Of a stretch of DNA of 64,000 nt, positions 24,199 to 34,869 are shown piece by piece. The translations under genes were made by a program, and so were the position numbers. The notes under the pieces are model-generated. The model did not search any database, was not told the origin of the DNA, and was given only the letters and a program-made list of their open reading frames with translations. How positions within the stretch are numbered: the first letter of the stretch is position 1; each line of letters starts with the position of its first letter. The DNA comes from Warburgia ugandensis (Eukaryota > Streptophyta > Magnoliopsida > Canellales > Canellaceae): positions 51,477,136 through 51,541,135 of the forward strand of contig CP141136.1 in assembly GCA_035236585.1 (NCBI GenBank), read 5' to 3'.

Positions 24199-25912
24199 GT
24201 AGGAGTCCATCACTACTAGTTTTACAATGCATGCTATGTTTAAAATCATATGCTCTTTCAAAACATGTGCATGTTTGAACACTAATGTTCAATATTGGAA
24301 TTTAAAGCCATTGTTGAATTAGAATACTAACGACTTAAAGGATCACATAATCCAAATCAAAAGTATCATATATATCATAACATAATGATATGCATAAGAT
24401 GCTCAACTGAATCCAACTCATGGATATCTAGTATGGTATGGTCGACCAACCTCATATCATGCCATATGCAATGCAAGTAAGTCTACAAAACCATAGGGCC
24501 CAATTATGCCCACGACCTCACCGCTGTGTGGTCCCTGGGTACCTAGGGACACAGCGTCATAGCCTCCTCGGGGCATATGACACATCGACCGAGTGCCGTG
24601 GCACCAGTGGTAGCCCCCTGTACCACATGCAGTCGACGTAGGGACATGCCCTTTTTGGGCATGGTACCCAATCCACCTAGTAGTGGTAGAGGCTGGGAAG
24701 CTACCCCAACCTCTCGGCATAGCGCCCACGAGCTTACTAAACCAAATCATATACGTTAAACAAGCAAAAACATCTCTTTTTCAAAACCTGTCCTCTTTGG
24801 GTCCCTCACAACTGCCTGGCCCTCACAACTGCCTACCCAGTGTCTTTTGGGCACTCCAGCGTCTTTTGGTAACCCTCAAGGACATACAAATTTGCAAGAA
24901 CTCAATGCTCACAAATCATGCAATATATGCAATTATTTGCAAAACATGTCTATGCATAATGTATTTATCATATGCATGCTGAATTCATTTATATGCTAAA
25001 CAAGTCATATACGTATACTTAAAACATGTAGTCTCAAACAATCATGGCTCTTTTAAAAGTCTAGTAGCGATAGAGCACCTACATGGCTAGGTTGCGCTAA
25101 TCCCTTTGTCCTCGTATGCTCCTGAACATGGTTTGGGGAATCAAGGTTAGTTTGGCCTATCTTTTATAGGTTTTAGAGTGGTTGGTCTTACTACTTAGGC
25201 AATAAGGGTTCATCCCCAAGCCTATGGGTGTCCTATGGTCCTAATTGGGCCTTGGTATCATCAAGTTTATAAGGATTTAGTGGCCCCGCGCCACTATCAT
25301 AGTCTAAGGGTCGTGCCCCCCTTATATTGGGCCTTGATTAGGTATTTTATAGTTTGGTTCTGCCCGCATCATCGACACGGACACAACGCCTTTCGCAGCG
25401 CCTCAATCGGAGGCCTAGATCTTAAGTTATAGCCTTTTTAGTGCCGAGTGTACATAAAAGGGTCAAACGAAATGAGGTGGAAGCCTGGGACGCTACCGCG
25501 TCCCGCGTCAGCAGCATGCACCTCAGCTGGCGCATCTGCAGACGCGCTGGATTACCTCCCGACGTTCTCATTTGCGGGCGTGTCCACGAATGCGCCCGTT
25601 TGGTTTTCTCAACGCACAATGTGTGTTTCGGTTTGACAAGGACCTGGGCGTCCTAGGGACACCCTGGTTCAACATGCGCCTCAGGGATCATCCCTGGGTC
25701 CTTTGTGACTCTCCAGGGCCTGGTTTTGCATGACTTTTCATGCAAAAACTTAGGGAAACTTAGCCTAGGACTAAGGGGAAGATGGGTTTTGAGGGATTTT
25801 GGGCATACCTGGTTCGTTGCCGGGTTTTTCTCCACGTTTCTCCTCTTGGTTGCTTCTCCAAAATGGGTTTTTTTCCAAGCTTTTGGATTGCCATTAGAGG
25901 CGCCCAACAGCT

Positions 25913-25922
25913 CTATTTATAG
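25913..25922 (-). promoter_or_regulatory. TATA box of Element 1 5' LTR
   Basis: CTATAAATAG on the minus strand. Transcription would start about 30 bp further left. Confidence 0.72.
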
Positions 25923-26047
25923 AGCTATAAGAGGGTTCTGGAGGGGGCTCTCACCGCCCTTGAATGGCGGTGGAGAAACCTCCAGAATGGTGGTGATTTC
26001 TCCTCCAAGCACTGCCGTTCTAGAACCCTCTAGGAGGTTGAAGAAGA

Positions 26048-26073
26048 GGGGTGACCGTATCAAAATGGGCCCC
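26048..26073 (-). other. Conserved LTR stem-loop SL1 (Element 1 5' LTR)
   Basis: Same position and outline as 16421-16446, with slightly weaker inner pairing. Confidence 0.7.
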
Positions 26074-26349
26074 TGTGTTTCTTAGGCTAAATCCGTTTTT
26101 TAGTAAAAATTACATTTTTGCCCCTGAATTTCAAAGGGCCATAACTTGCTCATTTTAACACCGTTTTGGGTGATTTTGGTCTTGTTGGATTAATTTTTCC
26201 GAGACGCACCTAATGGTATCATTCTTAGGACCAAATTTCTGGGTTCAGTCAGGGTGAATAGTGAAATGACCAAAATACCCTTATCTGCAAAAAGTGAACT
26301 TTTCATTGCTAACTTGGGATTTTAATGTTACAAAATGGGAGTCATTACA

Positions 26350-26358
26350 TATAAATAG
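26350..26358 (+). promoter_or_regulatory. TATA box of LTR B (TATAAATAG) containing the right target duplication
   Basis: The first five bases (26350-26354) are the right copy of Element 1's TATAA duplication. With the following ATAG they form TATAAATAG. LTR E has TATAAATA at the matching place (59177-59184), so Element 1 integrated into the core promoter of LTR B. Confidence 0.75.
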
Positions 26359-28035
26359 CACCATGGTCTATATGAATTTTTCTAAGTAGTGGTGGGTGAC
26401 ACACCTTGAAATCAAGCTTTCCTTTGGTCTTATTTTCTACTGGACTTTAGGATTTCTTAGATGCCTTTCTCCCTTTAGATTTCTAGTCATTGTTGTGGTT
26501 ATTTACTTTTAAATTCAGGTTAGTAATTTCCAATTTAGGCTAGTAGTATGCGTGCTTTGGTTTAGTTGTCATTGCTTAGTTTCCATTGTTTTGCTTTCTA
26601 GTTTTACACCTTTCTTTCCATTCGGCTTTGTCCTTTCTTCTTTACCTCAATTTCACTTGTTTTTATTCATTATTGAATCAAAATTCAACTTAGTTATTCT
26701 CTATTAGTGAATCCAAGAGAAAAGATAGCTTAAATCTTTGATTTTCCCACTTTGAGTTCCATGTTTTCTACCATCTATTTTCCTCAGTTTTGGGCAATTT
26801 TTCTTTAGTTCACCCACTTAGCTTTTTTTTCTCTTGAATTCCTTTCTAGATTTTCCTTTAATGTCATTATACTTTAGAATGTGAGAATTATATTGGAATT
26901 ATATTTTTGTTTAGATAGAATTTCAGGCTTTAGAAAAGTGCCCAATTTTCATATTTTGTGGACAATTATATGCTCATAATTTTGATATAAATTGGATGTG
27001 ATTCAATAAATTTTTGTGGGAATGTTTATTTCATGAATTTGATTTAGATCTAGATTCTTTCCTTATATAAAAATCATGGTTTCAATAGTTTTCTAATGCA
27101 TGATTTATTTAATCTTCTTAAGTACTGAAATCTTGAAATGGTTTTTTCCTTAACTTTGTGCGTTAATTTTCACCATTAGAACAAGTTATTTTCCTGAATC
27201 CTTGTATACCCATTTAGAATTTTCATGTTTTTTATTAGATCACATAGTTAGTTTTCATAGTAACTCACTATAGGTGCATTAAACTTCACCATCTTTAGAG
27301 CTCCAAAATCATGCACATAATCAAAAAATCATGAGCATGGTTCTAAATCCCATTCCTTTTAGACTTTGTCTTAGTTTAGCTCCTTAAGTTAGTTTTAGCA
27401 ATATTTAATTCTTTTTTGCTTATTATTTTAGGCTTAGAAAGTTTCCTTTTCTACTTTTGAAAGTTCCATCTTTAGGAGGTTTTAGGATTTAGAAAGTGTT
27501 AAATTTAGAAAGTCTCTTTAATAGTAGTTTTCATTCACATGCATATTTCTAACTTCTTGTTCAAGTTAGTCAGATTTAATTGTTTACTTATTTTTGTATG
27601 TTAATTTAGTGTTACAAAGTTTCTTGGATATGTTTTGGAAAGTTTTTAATTCTAGTTTAGGAAAGTGTTAATTAAGGAAAGTGTCATTTTTAGTAGTTTC
27701 CTTTAATTTATGTTTCTTAATTTGATTCATGATAATTTAGCATTAGTCTCCCTTATTTGCTTGCATATTATTTAGGTTAGTTTCAAATTTCATTATTTAG
27801 ATTTAGTTTTTGGGAAGTTTCTTTTAAGTTTAGTTTCTAATTCCATGCATGCTTCCATTTCATGTTGTTTAATTTACGAGTTTAATCAGAACTCTTCTTC
27901 TTTGGCTGAAGTTAATTAATTTGAATAAAATCCAATCCGTTACAAATTTGTGAGATTCAGCATGGGATCGACCATGCTTACATGGAAATACTACAATTGA
28001 TTGGTATTTTTGTAAGAAACATTAAAATCACAACA
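26355..28035 (+). repeat. TGATAAG-family LTR B, right part
   Basis: Continues LTR B after Element 1 and ends AAAATCACAACA at 28035, the same end as at 55854. Landmarks are TTAGAAAGTCTCTT, ATGCATGCTTCCATT and GGGATCGACCATGC. Total LTR length without Element 1 is about 2.87 kb. No primer site follows directly. Confidence 0.82.
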
Positions 28036-29509
28036 AATTGAGCCTTGCTATGTAGAAGTACCTGATTGGGAACCTCATTTGAACATACACAAGATAGTCA
28101 TGTAATCCCATTTCAAACCTTACCTATACCAACTAAATAGGAAGAAAAAGATTTAGTTAATGTACACACCCTACATCAACCAACTCTAGTGTACACATCA
28201 GAAGATAACTAGGGCTTCAATCAAACCATGTCCATGCCTGTAGTAATACAAGAAGAACCTTTTTGGGAAGGGAAGATCCTTCTTATACCCCTATTTCAAG
28301 ACAATGTCAGGGAAATGGAGGAAAAAGTATAGTTGAATATAATGGTCAAAGTTATCCTTGAACTTGGTTCAGAATGGTACAATTCATCTTGAGTTGATTT
28401 GAAGCAATTCGTGGTGAGTCCAGATGTCATTGAATTACCACCACCTCAACTTTTGAGATGGAACAATTATAATGACTACTGTGAAATACTAAAAATGGGG
28501 AAACATCAATATGGTACCACTACATTCAAAATCATGGTGGGCTACTATATCACATTGTTACCACCATCTAAAAATTAAGAATGGAGGAAATATATAGATT
28601 ACTGTGAGATTTTGAAATGGCATAATCGATCTTGCCACTTGATTCTTAGGGTTAGGATTAGAAAAGTTAATTGAACTAGTTAGGTCTAGTAGAAGCTAGG
28701 TTAGTTTAGGCCATGTTTAGCTAAAGATGTTAAACTTAGCACTTACACGGAGGTAACCCAGGATTGTTTAGAAAGCATCATTAGTTTATAATAGCCATTC
28801 ATCATTTAAAAGTCCTATGTTTTCAAACAATGGGGACAATGTTTCATTTAGGTTGGGGGTGTAGATGCATATAGAGATTTTGGATTTTCTTGAGCTTTTC
28901 AAAGAAAAAAAGAGAGTTTTTTTAGGTAGAGTTCCCTTACTTGATGACAACTTGATTTTCAAACTCTTTAATTCAATTGCTTTCACCTCTTAATGGAAGT
29001 GTATATGACTATTTTGCTTATTTTTGCATGTATTGAAGTATGTTATGATGGTTAATTCTCAAAAAATAATTATCTAAGAGTAGACTTGAGAGGATTAGAG
29101 GTCAAAACATATTTTCAATTGAATTTAAGTATATCCAATTAAAAGTTAGGACTTATGTGGTTGTACACACACATGCACTCTGGAAAATTACTGGAATAAA
29201 GTGCCTTTAGAGTGTGTATGATTTGTAAAATTATCCATCCTCTCTATTAAGTTGTGAAAATTTTATAGAGTGCTAGTAAATGAGGATTGTCTTAGATAAA
29301 ATAGGAGACTCATCCTTAGGAGATTTTGTGGGTATATTCACCACAAACACTCACGAGGCATAACTCGTCCACTAAGGGTAACCTGGAGGTATAAAGGCTT
29401 GTTGCATATGTTGAATACAATTGTGAGTACCTACAAAAAAGACAATAATTTTATTTTCATAAATTTTCACATGTTTTGATCTAGACCAACAAAATGCTGG
29501 TTAGGGTTG
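28036..29509 (+). mobile_element. 3' internal remnant of a Tat/Athila-like element
   Basis: Non-coding or decayed coding sequence between LTR B and LTR C. It carries ATGGGGACAATGTTTCATTT and AGGTTGGGGGTGTAG (about 28827-28865). G-rich phrases like these are typical shortly before the 3' LTR of plant Tat/Athila-type elements. It therefore fits the tail of an internal region ending at LTR C. No domain is recognised and no frame is well preserved. Confidence 0.55.
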
Positions 29510-30222
29510 TGATAAGTGCTCAAATTTTTGTAAAATGTACCCAACTAGTTAACGATGTGTTATAACTTATAGAGTTAAATTGGAGTTTTTCTAACCAAAA
29601 TTTTGTAACACATGCATTTCTAACCTAATAATTCAAAAGTTTGATAAACTAATCTAGAGTATGTAAATGATCATAATTTGCTAGGAATTAATTAAGGTTT
29701 TTCTTCTCTAGAAGGGGTTAAGAAGGTAATCCAAAGATCAAGATTGATCAAGATGGGAATTGAAGCCATTTGTGAGGTTTTGTTAAGTGTTTAATTTTGG
29801 TCAAAATACCCCTAATTTTGCATTCAATTAGATCATCTAACCAATCAAATTTACTATTTTTAGCTTAATTTTGATTTTAGATTCAATTAATCATCTAACT
29901 ATTAATTTGCAAAATTTAATGATTAAATGATCATTAGAGCTAATTAGATGAGGGGTTTAGATGACTCTAATTTGGTCTTTTATTTTGTAGATCAACCTAA
30001 TTACAGTTTGGATGGCTTAGATCAAAAGTTGATGGTGCAGATTATCTTAAAGAGAAGTAATGAAAGATGGGATGGTTTCCTAATTGGGAACTAAACTAGA
30101 AAGGAAAGCATGCTAAGAAGTTGGGAGAAAAGGAAAGCATGAGAAAAGCATAAAAGGAAGGTAGTCATCCCACTCTCTTCCTCCTTAGCTAAACCATAGG
30201 AGGCAAACCTTCACCACCGCCC

Positions 30223-30274
<52 letters not shown>

Positions 30275-30295
30275 CCACATCTCTCTCTTTCCTGC

Positions 30296-30356
<61 letters not shown>

Positions 30357-30361
30357 CTCCG

Positions 30362-30408
<47 letters not shown>

Positions 30409-31661
30409 ATCCCCTCTTTCCTCTTCTGTCTCCTCTCTTCCACTCTCTACTACACCGCCTCCCTCCTTCTCCCTTTCGTTATTTGCTCTCTCTATCACGA
30501 CCTCCTTTGTCTTGACTCCCTTCTCACTGGCTTTCCATTTCCTTCTCTCTCCCCTCTATTCACTTCTAGTCAACCCAGCACCATTCTGCTCCTTAGTCTC
30601 CCTTTCCCTACTTCATCGGCCAACACTACCTTCTTCTTCACCGGGCAGCCCTACCCAGCTCTATCTCTTGCACTCTTCTCCCTATCTATCTCTCTCTCAT
30701 TTCTCTACCACATTGGCCAAGTCCCTCTTTGGCCAACACCCACATTGCTCCTTCCACTTTACCACACCTTTCTCTACCCATCTCCACTATCTCTTTCCCA
30801 TCTATGTCTAGCTCTTCTCTATCTCCAACTTCCTCCTTCTTCCCCTGTCACTCACCTCATCTTCACTGTATGGATTTCCTCTCTTTTTTTCCTCCTCTTT
30901 TTCCCTCATATCTTCTCTTCTTCCCCTACTTTACCATCTTTCCCACCTCTGTTGGGTTTCTCTTCTTCTTCTTTTTTCCATTTTAAACATATTTTTGTCA
31001 AACTTCAATTTTAGCATTTGGGACAAAAATTGAAATTCCATTTTAATCCTATTCTTGTTTCTATTCCAATTTTGCTTTATTAGTGTTCTATTATCTAGGA
31101 ATTGTACAATCCAAGCCAATTTGATTAAGGCTTAACCTAATCAACAAGTTAGCCTTAACAAACAAGATTTTTCTGTTTCTCATCTACTTCACATCAGATT
31201 TTTAATTAATTTTTACATTTTATTTTTAAAACATCTCTTAGCTTATACAACATCTCTAATCAATAATCTGATCTCCATAATTCAATCTAAACCTTCCAAA
31301 GCCAAAAATCAATATTTAGTCCAGATCATTAAAATTTTGGGGAATCTGCCTAATCCAATTATTGGATCTTTAATCAAGGACATACTGGAGATATTGATGA
31401 AGGCCGATCAAGCTAGGGAAGTAGATTTTTCTTATTATTTAGTTTAATTTTCTTTATTTTTGAACTAGAAATTTTATAATTTTTATCAGTTGAATAGATC
31501 TAAAATTTTAATTCTCTATTAGTTAATTTCTGTTATTCCTTTTTATTTTTTGTCAATTAAATTTTATTTAAATTCCATCTTTTGAAGTCAAGTCCCATGG
31601 CATCAACCCATACTTGCATCAACTATACTACAATAGCCCTGTACTTGCGATAAAACAATCA
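29510..31661 (+). repeat. TGATAAG-family LTR C
   Basis: Starts TGATAAGTGCTCAAATTTTTG. The first 280 bp follow LTR B closely, then the body diverges (from about 29790) and includes a large CT microsatellite. The 3' end (ACTACAATAGCC...CTTGCGATAAAACAATCA) again resembles the family end. A tRNA-Asp-type primer site follows at 31671, so this LTR acts as the 5' LTR for the leader to its right. The mixed body suggests a different subfamily or a recombinant LTR. Confidence 0.75.
30228..30406. repeat. (CT)n / (ATCT)n microsatellite
   Basis: About 180 bp of nearly pure CT dinucleotide with a short ATCT block (30258-30274) and two small interruptions. It lies within LTR C. It can form triplex (H-) DNA and yields spurious R/E- or S/L-rich reading frames. 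Confidence 0.95.
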
Positions 31662-31670
31662 AAAAGTTTT

Positions 31671-31688
31671 TGGCGTTGTTATCAGGGA
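31671..31688 (+). other. Primer-binding site, tRNA-Asp type (LTR C)
   Basis: TGGCGTTGTTATCAGGGA aligns without gaps to TGGCGCCGTTGCCGGGGA. It lies 9 bp after the LTR C end, preceded by the TTT stretch usual in this group. Confidence 0.8.
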
Positions 31689-32103
31689 CCTACAATAGAG
31701 TTTTCATAAAATTAAAGTAAAAATTCAAAATTTTAAAAATATAGAAAAATAATATTTTTTTTTAGGATTACATTGTTTTAGAATTCTAGGAACTTGTAGG
31801 TGCATTTTTTAGTTCTTTTTGAGTGCATAATCACTCTATTTCTTGAATTTGGTACTTGCTGCTATTTTTATTTTTTAGGAAATTGAAAGTGAAGAAATTG
31901 GCCAGTAGAGCTCCATCAAATAAATATACTTTCCCTGATTTCCTAAAATAGGACTTTTTCCTTTTTCTTTTGTGTGATTCTTTTAGTGAGGACCATTGTG
32001 ACTTGCAATTTCCATTTCAATTCTAAAAGGGTTGTATTAAAATAGGGCGAGTGTGGGATAAGGGAGGCCCACACTTGATCTTCTTTACAAAGCCCACTAT
32101 ATG
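31689..32103 (+). mobile_element. Leader of the composite Tat/Athila-like element, first piece
   Basis: Untranslated leader following the LTR C primer site. It includes the GGCCCACACTTGATCTTC landmark that also occurs on the minus strand near 7205-7225. It ends at the ATATG target duplication (32099-32103) of Element 2 and resumes at 41006. Confidence 0.7.
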
Positions 32104-32504
32104 TGTAACGCCCGAGCAATTTACGCTATTTTTAACAAAAATTGGACATCTTATAGGACATGAACTGTGTTAAATGTTTCACTTTATTTAAAATAGTAAA
32201 CGAAGGAATTTGTGAGGAAACTTGGCACCATTAGATTCTACTCAAAAATTGGAATCAACGCCTCAAAGAATGCCGAAAACGGAGTTCGTATGAAGAAGTT
32301 ATGGTCGTTTAAAGATCAGGGGCAGTTTTGTAAATTAAACAGGAAAACGAAAAAGACAAAAAACGCAAGAGGCCGTTTTGATAACGACACTCCCTATCGT
32401 CTTCCACCTCTAGACTTCTCCAGAAAACTCTTTTTGCCGATTTATCTAGAACACCCCAAGGGAAATGGCGGCACCGCCATTGAGGGGCACCGCCTTCTCC
32501 CCTC

Positions 32505-32512
32505 TATAAAAG
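32505..32512 (+). promoter_or_regulatory. TATA box of Element 2 5' LTR
   Basis: TATAAAAG, preceded by a CACCGCC-rich stretch. The same box is at 38653-38660 in the 3' LTR. Confidence 0.75.
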
Positions 32513-33288
32513 CCCCATATACCCCTCTCCAAAAACCTGTTTTCCATCAACTTTTGGACTGGGGTTTCCGGCAAAAACTAGAAACCCGTCTCTGTGCAAT
32601 TTTCGGCAATGGCCAGGCCCTAGTCGGGCCGGCCATTGTCCCATTTCCTCTCTTCTTTCCGGTCTTAGCAATGGAGTTTCGCCCCTCTTCTCTTTTCCAG
32701 TTTTGACATTGGGGTTTTTCTACTTCAAGAATTTTGGCAACATAAGGGTTCAAGCAGGCGAGAGGAGCATGATCTCTGGAGACCCAGGTAAGCCATTTTT
32801 CCTTCCCTTCTCTCCGTTTCACTTCCCCAGGTTCGATCCAAGTCGGATCTAATGTTTTCCTGCCAGAAATCATAGAACCCAGGACTGGACCAACGAAGGA
32901 GACGATCCTGGGCGTGGTGCATGATGCACACCTGACTGAGCCCATGGACGGACCCCAGGCATGCGACTGTGCACGGGGGGCGTACGACTGTGTATGGGCA
33001 TGGCCGTGGTGCGTCCCAGGCACAGTCCTGGTTCGACCGAGACGCATGGGCGGCCCGGGAGCCAAGGCGCATTTCTCCTATGCTAAAGGCACGTTCGCAC
33101 AATGCCATTGAGGATGCGCGTCGCTTGAGCATGCATGTGCACGTGCAAAACGTGGTCCCTGGCACGGCCTTTGGGCATGCACGCACGTGAGGCGGTCGCA
33201 GTTCAACTAGGATGCACGGGTGTCCTGGGAATTGGGACACGCAGACCTAATGAGACTTTAAAGTTTAGATTAAAGGACAAATTACAAA

Positions 33289-33406
33289 GTTTAACTACTG
33301 AATAGTAGATCCAGATCATAGGATCTAGCCTGACAATGAATTAGGCAGTTTAACTATTGAATAGTAGATCCACATCATAGGATCTAGCCTGACAATAAAT
33401 TAGGCA
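33289..33406. repeat. 59-bp tandem duplication in Element 2 5' LTR
   Basis: Two copies (33289-33347 and 33348-33406) of GTTTAACTA(C/T)TGAATAGTAG...AATTAGGCA. The same pair is in the 3' LTR (39446-39563), so the duplication pre-dates this insertion. Confidence 0.95.
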
Positions 33407-34444
33407 AGGACCCATGGACCCTAAAAGGCAGATCTAGCAATCTAATAGATTGAAATTGATAAGGACTCCTTTTATCCAGTCATACCCAGGAGTTATAAAC
33501 GAGACCTAGGGACGGGTTGAAGTGATAAAGGACGCGACTCCAGGAGACTTTGAGGTAGGTGCTCTATCGCTACTAGACTTTTAAAAAGAGCCATAACTGT
33601 TTTGAGACTGCATGTTTTAAGTATACGTATATGACTTGTTTAGCATGACTTATTTTATGACTTGTTTAGTATATAAATGAATTCAGCATGCATATGATAA
33701 ATACATTATGCATAGACATGTTTTGCAAATAATTGCATATATTGCATGATTTGTGAGTATTGAGTTCTTGCAAAATTGCATGTCCTTGAGGGTTACCAAA
33801 AGACGATGGAGTGACCAAAAGATGCTGGGTAGGCAGTTGTGAGGGACCCAAAGAGGACAGGTTTTGAAAAAGAGGTTTTTGGCTTGTTTAATCGTATATG
33901 ATTTGGGTTAATACGTCGTGGGCGCTATGTCGAGAGGTTTGGGGTGGCCTCCCAGCCTCTACCACTATTAGGTGGATGGGTACCATGCCCAAAAAGGGCA
34001 TGTCCCTGCTTCGATTGCATGTGGTATAGGGGGCTACCACTAGTGTGAAGGCACTGGGTTGAAGTGTCATATGCCCTGTGGAGGTATATGACCTTGTGTC
34101 TCTAGGTACCCACGGACCACATGGCGGTGAGGTCGTGGGCATAGTTGGACCCTATGGTTTGAGGATTTACTTACATTGCATATGGCATGACATGAGGTTG
34201 GTCCACCATACCATATATCCATGAGTTGGATTCAGTGGAGCATCTTATGCATATCATTATGTTTATGATATATATATGATACTTCTGACTTGGATTATGC
34301 GATTCTTTAGTCATCAGTATTCTGATTCGACAATGGTTTTTAATATCGATATTGAACATGGTTGTTCGAACATGCACATGTTTTAAAGAGCATATGATTT
34401 TAAACATAGCATGCATTGCAAAACTAGTAGTGATAGACTCCTAC

Positions 34445-34463
34445 TGAGTATAGTATATACTCA
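34445..34463 (+). other. Conserved LTR stem-loop SL2 (Element 2 5' LTR)
   Basis: TGAGTATA / TATACTCA around GTA, about 390 bp from the LTR end. An upstream AGTAG...CTACT pair (34426-34445) mirrors the small hairpin seen before SL2 in the solo LTRs. Confidence 0.75.
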
Positions 34464-34857
34464 CCCTATCCTTAACATTTTCTCAGGATAGTTTCATTCA
34501 CAAGTAAAAGACGCCTATGTTAGTGCTACGAGCAAGTCAATCAAAAGGAGACAATCATACATATAAGTAAACTCTCTACCCTTGGGACATGTATTTGTAT
34601 TTAATTACAGTCGGGCTGTGAGTTGTGACTGGATGGACCTGGGAAAACACTTATGATTTCTAAAGTTTTTTTCAAAAACTACTTTGGTTGTTGTGAAAGC
34701 AAATGGCACCTGGGGTTTTCAAAATGTGTTTAAAACTAAAGGTTTTCCACTGCAATGCATGGCTTTTATAAAATGGTTTTCAAATAGGGATGCATCCCTC
34801 CTTAGGAATTAGATCTTGCATTTTAAAAATGCATGGGAAAACCCAGGTCGTCATAGC

Positions 34858-34869
34858 TGGTATCAGAGC
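34858..34869 (+). other. Primer-binding site, initiator tRNA-Met (Element 2)
   Basis: TGGTATCAGAGC, 2 bp after the 5' LTR end. Confidence 0.97.

Larger units (their letters stand above)
14248..26349 (-). mobile_element. Element 1: Ty3/gypsy chromovirus, Tekay (Del) clade, complete outline but broken
   Basis: A 12.1-kb minus-strand element with two LTRs (about 2.5 kb each, roughly 95% identical by eye), a perfect TATAA target duplication, a tRNA-iMet primer site at 23818-23829 and a purine tract at 16722-16737. Coding traces run in the standard order gag, protease, RT, RNase H, integrase, chromodomain. The C-terminal chromodomain-like end (DRKSKKLQNKDI...LVKVLWR...TWELESEM) is the Tekay/Del signature. 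A 2.5-kb solo LTR of another family interrupts the integrase region. The coding region carries roughly half a dozen or more other breaks, so the element is a fossil. LTR divergence implies an insertion a few million years old under usual plant rates, and younger than the LTR B that it splits. Confidence 0.95.
23832..26349 (-). repeat. Element 1 5' LTR
   Basis: Begins TGTGACGACCCGG and ends GTCATTACA on the plus strand, followed by the TATAA duplication. About 95% identical by eye to 14248-16721. The promoter lies near its right end (TATA at 25913), so transcription of the element ran leftward. Confidence 0.96.
32104..34855 (+). repeat. Element 2 5' LTR
   Basis: Starts TGTAACGCCCGAG. Order of parts: the shared module (32251-32337), SL1 (32369-32395, weaker), TATA box (32505-32512), a GC-rich stretch (32880-33230), a 59-bp tandem pair (33289-33406), SL2 (34445-34463) and the terminal fold-back (34701-34855). 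From 33555 to the end it matches Element 1's LTR closely; upstream it does not. Confidence 0.94.

Noticed and set aside
30262-30498. R/E-rich open frame
   Set aside because: Translation of the CT/GA microsatellite.
32212-32706. 164-codon open frame at the start of Element 2's 5' LTR
   Set aside because: It runs through the shared module, SL1 and the TATA box. The matching part of the 3' LTR does not keep the frame, so it is not coding.
32547-33240. Overlapping minus-strand open frames of about 170 codons in a GC-rich LTR segment (also 39017-39397)
   Set aside because: GC-rich LTR sequence lowers stop frequency. The frames lie antisense to the LTR, overlap each other and lack any known domain.
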